From: Marinobacterium weihaiense
GTDB lineage: Bacteria; Pseudomonadota; Gammaproteobacteria; Pseudomonadales; Balneatricaceae
Assembly: GCF_019061305.1 (NCBI RefSeq)
Contig: NZ_JAHQZT010000013.1
Location: 1-64,000, forward strand
Length of the DNA stretch: 64,000 bases
Direction of reading: 5' to 3'
Of this stretch, positions 58,497-64,000 are shown piece after piece (the first letter of the stretch is position 1; each line of letters opens with the position of its first letter). The notes under the pieces are model-generated. The model saw nothing but the letters and a program-made list of their open reading frames with translations, was not told the DNA's origin and did no database searches. The translations under genes were made by a program, and so were the position numbers.

Positions 58497-58823
58497 ATGC
58501 CCGAGCAGCGCGCTAATCTGTATGACGCTATTCCGGCCGAGCTGCCACAGGAGATGTTCAGTGATCTGCTGACAGCCGGCTCGGTACGGATCGAGCGTAT
58601 TCTGTCGCGGGGCCAGACGTCGCCTGCGAGCGGCTGGTATGACCAGGACGAACACGAATGGGTGTTGGTGCTGGAGGGTGCGGCCGAGTTGACCTATGCC
58701 TCCGGTGAGGTGGTGCGCCTGGAGCGGGGTGACTACCTCAATATACCGGCGCACCGCCGTCACCGTGTCAGCTGGACCGACCCGGACCAGACCACGCTCT
58801 GGTTGGCGGTGTTTTATCGTTGA
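58497..58823 (+). CDS. Small cupin-domain protein
   Basis: A single-domain cupin of 108 residues. The two metal-binding motifs are partly visible: DEHEWVLVLEGAAEL (motif 1) and GDYLNIPAHRRHRV (motif 2, with His). It has no signal peptide. It begins 8 bases after the OsmC-YcaO gene and is probably co-transcribed with it. Its substrate is unknown. Confidence 0.8.
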   Translation: MPEQRANLYDAIPAELPQEMFSDLLTAGSVRIERILSRGQTSPASGWYDQDEHEWVLVLEGAAELTYASGEVVRLERGDYLNIPAHRRHRVSWTDPDQTTLWLAVFYR

Positions 58824-58950
58824 AACGGCACGGGGTATATTTCGATTGTGACCGTTTTTTTGCCGTAACGCAGGGCCTGGCGCTTCATTCCGGGGCCGCT
58901 TTGTGGGACAGTTGTTGCCTCCAGGCAGCAGTGATGAAAAACAGGGTTCG

Positions 58951-59736
58951 ATGAGCAAACTGAATATTCTGGTCGTAGATGACGCCCGCTTTATCCGTGA
59001 ACGTGTAACCTCGATGGTGCGTGAGGCCTTTCCCGACTTCAACGTGCTGGCGGTGGAAAACGGCATGCAGGCGCGCCAGGCGATGCAGCAGAAGCGCTAT
59101 GACCTGATCCTCTGTGACTGGGAAATGCCTGAAATGAGCGGTCTGGAAGTGCTGCAGTGGACCCGTGCCCAAGACAGTTACAAGGCGACCCCTTTCCTGA
59201 TGGTAACCAGCCGTGGCGAGCGCGAGTATGTACTCAAGGCGATTCAGGCCGGTGTCAACGATTATCTGGGCAAGCCGTTTACCCGTGAGCAGCTGGTGCA
59301 GAAGATGGTCAAGGCGCTGGACAAGCGCCAGCAGCTGAGTCCGCAGCAGCAGGCTCGCGCCAGCGCCATGCTGGCCGCCGATCAGCAGAAAAAGCCGGCG
59401 GCTGCAGCGCCCAAGACTCAGGCCAAGCCCAAGGGGCTGGCCCAGTTGCGCAACAGCCAACAGACCTTCCGCTGCGCCATCAAGGATCTCAACCTGCGTG
59501 AAATCAAGGTCGTGATCAAGAACGAGGGTGCCTTTCCGCAGGTGCTGGAGCAGGTGGTGGTGGATATCGAGCAGCTGTCCGGTGACAGCGTGGCCCGCAT
59601 CAACGGCTTCGTGACGGCTGTGCAGGCGACCGAGCAGAAACTGGAGTCGGCCTACGTCGATGTCCGTGTCAGCTTCATGGATGAAGACCCCGACAAGCTC
59701 TCCCATCTGTCCAAATATATCGCCAGCGTACGCTGA
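58951..59736 (+). CDS. CheY-like response regulator with unusual output domain
   Basis: From the ATG at 58951 the product has 261 residues. The receiver domain (residues 1-125) has the acidic pair in VVDDARF, the phospho-acceptor Asp in LCDWEMPEMSG, the Thr/Ser switch in MVTSRGE and the Lys in GKPFT. A Gln/Ala/Lys-rich linker (130-165) leads to a C-terminal domain of about 95 residues (FRCAIKDLNLREIKVVIKN) that I do not recognise; it has no helix-turn-helix or GGDEF/EAL motif. No histidine kinase lies beside it. Confidence 0.8.
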   Translation: MSKLNILVVDDARFIRERVTSMVREAFPDFNVLAVENGMQARQAMQQKRYDLILCDWEMPEMSGLEVLQWTRAQDSYKATPFLMVTSRGEREYVLKAIQAGVNDYLGKPFTREQLVQKMVKALDKRQQLSPQQQARASAMLAADQQKKPAAAAPKTQAKPKGLAQLRNSQQTFRCAIKDLNLREIKVVIKNEGAFPQVLEQVVVDIEQLSGDSVARINGFVTAVQATEQKLESAYVDVRVSFMDEDPDKLSHLSKYIASVR

Positions 59737-59748
59737 CCGGAGGATGCC

Positions 59749-60423
59749 ATGCGCCGCCAATGCCTGGGACTGTTACTTGTACTGGTATTGGGCGGCTGTG
59801 CGGCTCCCCCGCCACCTCCGCCGGCGCCGGTCGATGCGCTCCGTGTCACACCGCTGATGCTAAACCTGACCCCGGTCTACGACCGCCAGGCAGGAGTCGT
59901 GCTGGCCCAGGCACTGGTGCAGCATTACCTGCAGGGGCCGCATTACCGCATGAGTACCCCCTTGCCGTTGGCACGGCAGTACCGGGCTGGCTCGGTGCTG
60001 CACAGCCCCGACCCGCAACGCCTGCTGGTGACGTATCAGCAGGGGCGTCAGTGGGGCAGCCTGGCGGTGACAGCCGGGCAGGGCGGGATCATCAGCGCCT
60101 TCCGAGTGCAGCAGGAGGGTGAGCAGGGCTATGCGCTGGTGCTCAAGCGGGTGCGCATCTGTCTGAATGCAGGCGCCGACCGGGCGCCGGTCTGGCAGGG
60201 ACAGCGCTGGGCGTTTTCACCGACTCGGCCGGGTCGGTTCGAGTGCAGCGGCCAGACCAACGGCTCGCTGTTCCAGCGTGGCTCCGGCTTGCCGGGCCTG
60301 CTGGGGCCGTACGTGGACGAGGGTGATACCGTGCTTTATGACCGGGACTGGAGTACCCTGCAGCAGGTGGCCAGCCTGCTGGTCCATCAGTTTGCGCACC
60401 TGAAGGTGCCCCGCATTCACTGA
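59749..60423 (+). CDS. Putative lipoprotein of unknown function
   Basis: A 224-residue protein with a lipoprotein signal (LGLLLVLVLGGCAAPPPPPPAP; the lipid-carrying Cys is about residue 17). A proline run follows, then a domain without a family I can name. Possible features are a Cys pair (RICLNAG and FECSGQ). It starts 12 bases after the response-regulator gene, so they may be co-transcribed. Confidence 0.7.
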   Translation: MRRQCLGLLLVLVLGGCAAPPPPPPAPVDALRVTPLMLNLTPVYDRQAGVVLAQALVQHYLQGPHYRMSTPLPLARQYRAGSVLHSPDPQRLLVTYQQGRQWGSLAVTAGQGGIISAFRVQQEGEQGYALVLKRVRICLNAGADRAPVWQGQRWAFSPTRPGRFECSGQTNGSLFQRGSGLPGLLGPYVDEGDTVLYDRDWSTLQQVASLLVHQFAHLKVPRIH

Positions 60424-60461
60424 CGCTACCCGGCACGGTGGCGTGCACCCGGAATCGATTT

Positions 60462-61301
60462 ATGCTCAGTTATCAGCACGGCTTTCATGCCGGCAACTTC
60501 GCCGATGTGCACAAGCATCTGCTTCTTACGCTGCTGTTGCAGTCCCTCAACCGTAAGGCTAAGCCCTGGAGCTACCTGGAAACCCATGGCGGCCGTGCTC
60601 GCTATGATCTGGACAGCGAGCAGGCGCGCAAGACTGGCGAGTGTCAGGGTGGTATCGCACGCCTCTGGCAACGGCCGGCGCCCGAAGCGGTGCAGGGCTA
60701 TTTGGATCAGGTCGCCAGCGTCAACCAGGAGCGCCTGGCTACTTATCCCGGCTCGCCGCTGTTGGCTGCGCAGCTGGCGCGGGAGGCGGACAACATTCAG
60801 ATCATGGAGTTGCATCCGGCCGAAGCCGAGGCCTTGAAAGGCGTGTTTCGTCAGGATGCCCGGGTGGCGGTGCATCACCGGGACGGCTATGAAGGCGTGC
60901 TGTCGCAGCTGCCGCCCAAACCCAATCGGGGTGTTGTGCTGATTGATCCCTCGTTCGAGGTCAAGCAGGAATATGCCGATCTGGTGAAGTTTATCGTCAA
61001 GGCAAACCGGCGCTGGCCCAACGGCTGTCTGGCGATCTGGTATCCGCTGTTGCCGGCGGGACTTTGGCAGCTGATGAAGCGTGACCTGGTGGCCACCGGC
61101 ATTCGCAACATGCTGTGCAGTGAACTGGAGATCGCGGCGGCGGATGGCGTGCGGGGGATGTATGGCAGCGGCATGCTGGTGATCAACCCGCCCTGGCAGC
61201 TGGATCAAACGCTGGATGAGGTTTCACCCTGGCTGGCGGAGCAGTTGCAGGCGACGGCGGGCAGCGGCACCAGCCGGGTGGAGTGGCTGGTACCGGAATA
61301 G
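60462..61301 (+). CDS. rlmJ: 23S rRNA (adenine-N6) methyltransferase RlmJ
   Basis: RlmJ methylates A2030 of 23S rRNA. The ATG at 60462 gives 279 residues, MLSYQHGFHAGNFADVHKH onward. An in-frame start at 60438 would add eight unconserved residues. The methyltransferase motif IV reads DPSFE, where E. coli has DPPYE. YLETHGGRARYDL and AIWYPLL are typical. Confidence 0.93.
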   Translation: MLSYQHGFHAGNFADVHKHLLLTLLLQSLNRKAKPWSYLETHGGRARYDLDSEQARKTGECQGGIARLWQRPAPEAVQGYLDQVASVNQERLATYPGSPLLAAQLAREADNIQIMELHPAEAEALKGVFRQDARVAVHHRDGYEGVLSQLPPKPNRGVVLIDPSFEVKQEYADLVKFIVKANRRWPNGCLAIWYPLLPAGLWQLMKRDLVATGIRNMLCSELEIAAADGVRGMYGSGMLVINPPWQLDQTLDEVSPWLAEQLQATAGSGTSRVEWLVPE

Positions 61302-61303
61302 GC

Positions 61304-61570
61304 TCAGTAGAGCGCTTTCTCGTCGCGCACGACGTCGATCAGCAGCTCCAGGAAGAGGCGGTCGGCGTCGCTGTGTTCCAGCGGGATCTTGACGTTGGTG
61401 GTCGAAGACAGCTCTTCGGCGATCAGGTGCTTGGCGTCCTTCTCGTTGAAGTGCTTGCGTGCGATCTCCAGCGCCTTTTCGCTGATGTCCGGTTCCACCA
61501 GCACCTTGCGCACAAAGCGCAGCAACTCGTTGATGACGCGCTCCTTGTTTTTGATCTCGGCAATACTCAT
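61304..61570 (-). CDS. Small uncharacterised protein
   Basis: From the ATG at 61570, with GGAGAG upstream, the product has 88 residues beginning MSIAEIKNKERVINELLRF. It is mostly helical and charged, with no signal peptide or membrane segment. I do not recognise the family. It is convergent with rlmJ, whose stop is 2 bases away. An upstream ATG at 61666 in frame has no family support. Confidence 0.65.
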   Translation of the reverse strand: MSIAEIKNKERVINELLRFVRKVLVEPDISEKALEIARKHFNEKDAKHLIAEELSSTTNVKIPLEHSDADRLFLELLIDVVRDEKALY

Positions 61571-61804
61571 CTCGTGCTCTCCGGCAAACAAACTGAAGTT
61601 GTCTCTACTATACCGCCAATCACCGGCAGCGCCCAGTGGGTGGACATTAGTGGTAGAGGCGCTCATGACGGTGTGTAGGCGGTTGATCGATGGTTGTCAA
61701 GGTGCGAGAATGAAAGGCTATTTGTTTCCAGGCTTGCGGTGGTAGGAAATCCCGAGACCGCGGGTGGTTTTAAGCGCTACCCGGCTTAAGTCTCAGACAG
61801 GTCT

Positions 61805-61887
61805 GTCAGGTAAGAAGATCCTCGCCTGACCAGCACCCGAACACGTGCCATTGATATGCCCGCAAGGGCGTGCGTCGCGGTTGCGAC
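61805..61887 (+). promoter_or_regulatory. Three-hairpin leader upstream of ilvI
   Basis: In the 412-base gap before ilvI lie GTCAGG/CCTGAC (61805-61810, 61825-61830), GCCC-GCAA-GGGC with a GNRA-type loop (61858-61869) and GTCGC-GGTT-GCGAC (61874-61887). A short frame at 61856-61933 overlaps the last two hairpins but is not rich in Ile, Leu or Val codons. So I see a structured leader but no classical attenuation peptide. Confidence 0.45.
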
Positions 61888-61982
61888 ATCATCAGACCGC
61901 GAGCGGACGTGTTCATCGTTGCAGAAACGCTGAAACTGTTAGTTCACCGGCAAGAGGTCGGTGCTGAGTAGAGGGTACAACA

Positions 61983-63704
61983 GTGGAATTACTTTCAGGC
62001 GCAGAAATGGTGGTACGCGCGCTCAGAGATGAGGGCGTTAAGTACATCTATGGTTATCCGGGCGGGTCGTTGCTGCACGTATACGACGCCCTGTTCCAGC
62101 AGGAAGATGTACAACACGTTCTGGTGCGCCATGAGCAAGCTGCAACTCACATGGCGGATGCTTATGCGCGTGCTACCGGCAAGGCCGGCGTCGCGCTGGT
62201 GACATCCGGTCCGGGTGCAACCAACGCCGTTACTGGCATTGCGACCGCATTTACCGACTCCATTCCGATGGTGGTCATCACCGGCCAGGTCATGAGTCAC
62301 CTGATCGGCGAAGATGCGTTCCAGGAAACCGACATGCTGGGCATCTCCCGCCCGGTTGTGAAGCACAACTTCAGCGTACAGCGCCCCGAGGACATTCCGT
62401 CCATTGTCAAGAAGGCGTTCCATATCGCTGAAAGCGGCCGTCCCGGTCCGGTTGTTATTGACCTGCCCAAGGACATGACTACGCCGACCGAGCGTTATCC
62501 GTATGAATACCCCAAGCAGGTGAAGATGCGTTCCTACACGCCGATCACCCGTGGTCACAGCGGCCAGATCAAGAAAGCGACCGATCTGCTGCTGAACGCC
62601 AAGCGCCCGGTCATTTACACCGGGGGTGGCGTTATTCTGGGTCACGCCAGCGATCAGCTGACCGAGCTGTCACGTCTGCTCAACTTCCCGGTCACCAACA
62701 CCCTGATGGGGCTGGGGGGCTTTCCGGGCACCGACCGTCAGTTCATCGGCATGCTGGGTATGCACGGCAGTTACGAAGCCAACATGGCGATGCATCATGC
62801 CGATCTGATCCTGGCCGTGGGCGCACGTTTTGATGACCGTGTCACCAACGCCACCGACAAGTTCTGTCCGACGGCGAAGATCGTACACATCGATATCGAC
62901 CCGGCGTCCATCTCCAAGACTGTCCAGGCGGATATCCCCATTGTGGGGCCGGCCAAGGTGGTACTGGACGAGATGATCCAGCTGGTCAAAGGCAGCAAGA
63001 AGCAGCCGGATGCGGAAGCGCTGAAGGCCTGGTGGCAGCAGATCGATGAGTGGCGCCAGCGTCATGGCGGTCGTTACCGCACCGATGACTCCGAGCTGAT
63101 GAAACCGCAGCAGGTCATCGAGATGCTGAGTAAGGTCACCAACGGTGATGCGTTCGTGACGTCCGACGTCGGTCAGCATCAGATGTTTGCGGCACAGTAC
63201 TACAAGTTCAACAAGCCGAACCGCTGGATCAACTCCGGTGGCCTGGGCACCATGGGCTTCGGCCTGCCGGCGGCCATGGGCGTGAAGATGAACTTCCCCG
63301 ATGATGACGTCGTCTGCGTGACCGGTGAAGGCAGCATCCAGATGAACATTCAGGAGCTGTCCACCTGCAGCCAGTATGACTTGCCGGTGAAGATTCTCTG
63401 CCTGAACAACCAGTCGTTGGGCATGGTACGTCAGTGGCAGGACATGAACTACGAGTCCCGTCACTCCCAGTCCTACATGAACTCGCTGCCAGATTTCGTC
63501 AAGCTGGTCGAATCCTATGGTCATGTGGGGATGAAGATCGAGAAATATGCCGATCTTGAAGGTGCCATGCGTGAAGCCTTCGCGATGAAGGACCGCCTGG
63601 TCTTCATGGATGTCGCGGTCGATCCGTTCGAGCACGTCTATCCGATGCAGGTACCGCGCGGTGCCATGCGTGACATGTGGCTGAGCAAGACAGAGAGGAC
63701 CTGA
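61983..63704 (+). CDS. ilvI: Acetolactate synthase large subunit
   Basis: The thiamine-diphosphate enzyme that opens branched-chain amino acid synthesis, 573 residues. It has the ThDP-activating glutamate in [21 protein letters not shown]-site residues in the middle, and the metal-binding motif [10 protein letters not shown]. The latter has GEG where many members have GDG, a substitution I also recall from Pseudomonas IlvI. The start is GTG at 61983. The small subunit gene starts 3 bases after the stop. Confidence 0.96.
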   Translation: MELLSGAEMVVRALRDEGVKYIYGYPGGSLLHVYDALFQQEDVQHVLVRHEQAATHMADAYARATGKAGVALVTSGPGATNAVTGIATAFTDSIPMVVITGQVMSHLIGEDAFQETDMLGISRPVVKHNFSVQRPEDIPSIVKKAFHIAESGRPGPVVIDLPKDMTTPTERYPYEYPKQVKMRSYTPITRGHSGQIKKATDLLLNAKRPVIYTGGGVILGHASDQLTELSRLLNFPVTNTLMGLGGFPGTDRQFIGMLGMHGSYEANMAMHHADLILAVGARFDDRVTNATDKFCPTAKIVHIDIDPASISKTVQADIPIVGPAKVVLDEMIQLVKGSKKQPDAEALKAWWQQIDEWRQRHGGRYRTDDSELMKPQQVIEMLSKVTNGDAFVTSDVGQHQMFAAQYYKFNKPNRWINSGGLGTMGFGLPAAMGVKMNFPDDDVVCVTGEGSIQMNIQELSTCSQYDLPVKILCLNNQSLGMVRQWQDMNYESRHSQSYMNSLPDFVKLVESYGHVGMKIEKYADLEGAMREAFAMKDRLVFMDVAVDPFEHVYPMQVPRGAMRDMWLSKTERT

Positions 63705-63706
63705 GT

Positions 63707-64000
63707 ATGCGCCATATCATTTCCGTGCTGATGGAAAACGAACCGGGTGCCCTGTCGCGTGTCGTGGGTCTGTTTTCACAGCGCAACTATAACATCGAGT
63801 CACTGACCGTCGCGCCGACCGATGATGCGACCCTATCACGTCTGACTGTGACCACCATCGGTAACGACCGTGTTGTCGAGCAGATCACCAAACAGCTGAA
63901 CAAGCTGGTGGATGTGGTCAAGGTGGTTGATCTGTCCGAAGGCGAGCATATCGAGCGTGAGGTCATGATGATCAAGCTGAAGGCCAGTGGCCAGATGCGC
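63707..64000 (+). CDS. ilvH: Acetolactate synthase small subunit (partial)
   Basis: The first 98 codons of the regulatory subunit are in the window, beginning MRHIISVLMENEPGALSRV. The N-terminal ACT domain that binds valine for feedback inhibition is complete (GLFSQRNYNIESLTVAPTDD). GAGAGGA lies before the ATG, inside the end of ilvI. The gene runs off the end of the window. Confidence 0.96.
   Translation, partial: MRHIISVLMENEPGALSRVVGLFSQRNYNIESLTVAPTDDATLSRLTVTTIGNDRVVEQITKQLNKLVDVVKVVDLSEGEHIEREVMMIKLKASGQMR

Noticed and set aside
61690-61750. Short frames ATGGTTGTCAAGGTG and ATGAAAGGCTATTTG as ilv leader peptides
   Set aside because: Too short or without runs of Ile, Val or Leu codons, and not placed ahead of an antiterminator/terminator pair.

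Overview
The window is a piece of a gammaproteobacterial chromosome. By eye the backbone is about 57-60% G+C. Protein sequences and gene order look most like the Oceanospirillales/Pseudomonadales; a Marinobacterium-like marine bacterium is my best guess, but the genus is inferred from memory of homologues and was not searched.

Layout. (1) 1-14140: end of tuf, then an almost textbook S10-spc-alpha ribosomal superoperon (rpsJ to rplQ, with secY, rpmJ and rpoA), all on the + strand. (2) 14190-18784: uvrA (-) divergent from ssb (+), then an RmlD-like oxidoreductase. (3) 18806-24725: a SirB2-like membrane protein (-), then a molybdopterin operon moaA-moaB-moeA-moaC-moaD with two acyltransferase genes interleaved and translationally coupled. 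(4) 24825-28348: fabA-fabB (-), a thiopurine methyltransferase (+), ispB (-). (5) 28470-31710: rplU-rpmA-obgE-proB. (6) 31773-42039: rpsT (-), then murJ, ribF, ileS, lspA, fkpB, a lone FimT-type pseudopilin, thiO and nadE, the usual gammaproteobacterial order but without ispH after fkpB. (7) 42118-50250: bamD (-) divergent from rluD-pgeF, a glycine-zipper protein (-), a PhoX-family phosphatase (-), and clpB (+) with a heat-shock-type promoter. (8) 50260-56290: a scarred accessory region. It holds a partial copy of the clpB tail and terminator, a strongly AT-rich single-gene insert coding for a P-loop ATPase with a nuclease-like C-terminus, a truncated and frameshifted flavin-binding pseudogene, a YdjM-like membrane protein, an ABC-ATPase fragment, a PAS-GGDEF diguanylate cyclase, and an intergenic cluster of DnaA boxes. 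(9) 56296-64000: an OsmC-YcaO fusion, a cupin, a response regulator, a lipoprotein, rlmJ, a small unknown protein, and ilvI with the start of ilvH behind a structured leader.

Most of the window is housekeeping: translation, protein export, envelope assembly (murJ, lspA, bamD), cofactor synthesis (Moco, FAD, NAD, thiamine) and unsaturated fatty acid synthesis. The novelty is concentrated at 50.2-56.3 kb. The two best leads are the single-gene ATPase/nuclease-like candidate defence locus (51031-52563) and a dense DnaA-box array (55735-56068) in a gap with no obvious gene, which resembles an origin or a DnaA-titration site although no dnaA or mnmG is nearby. No tRNA, rRNA, CRISPR array or intact insertion sequence was seen.
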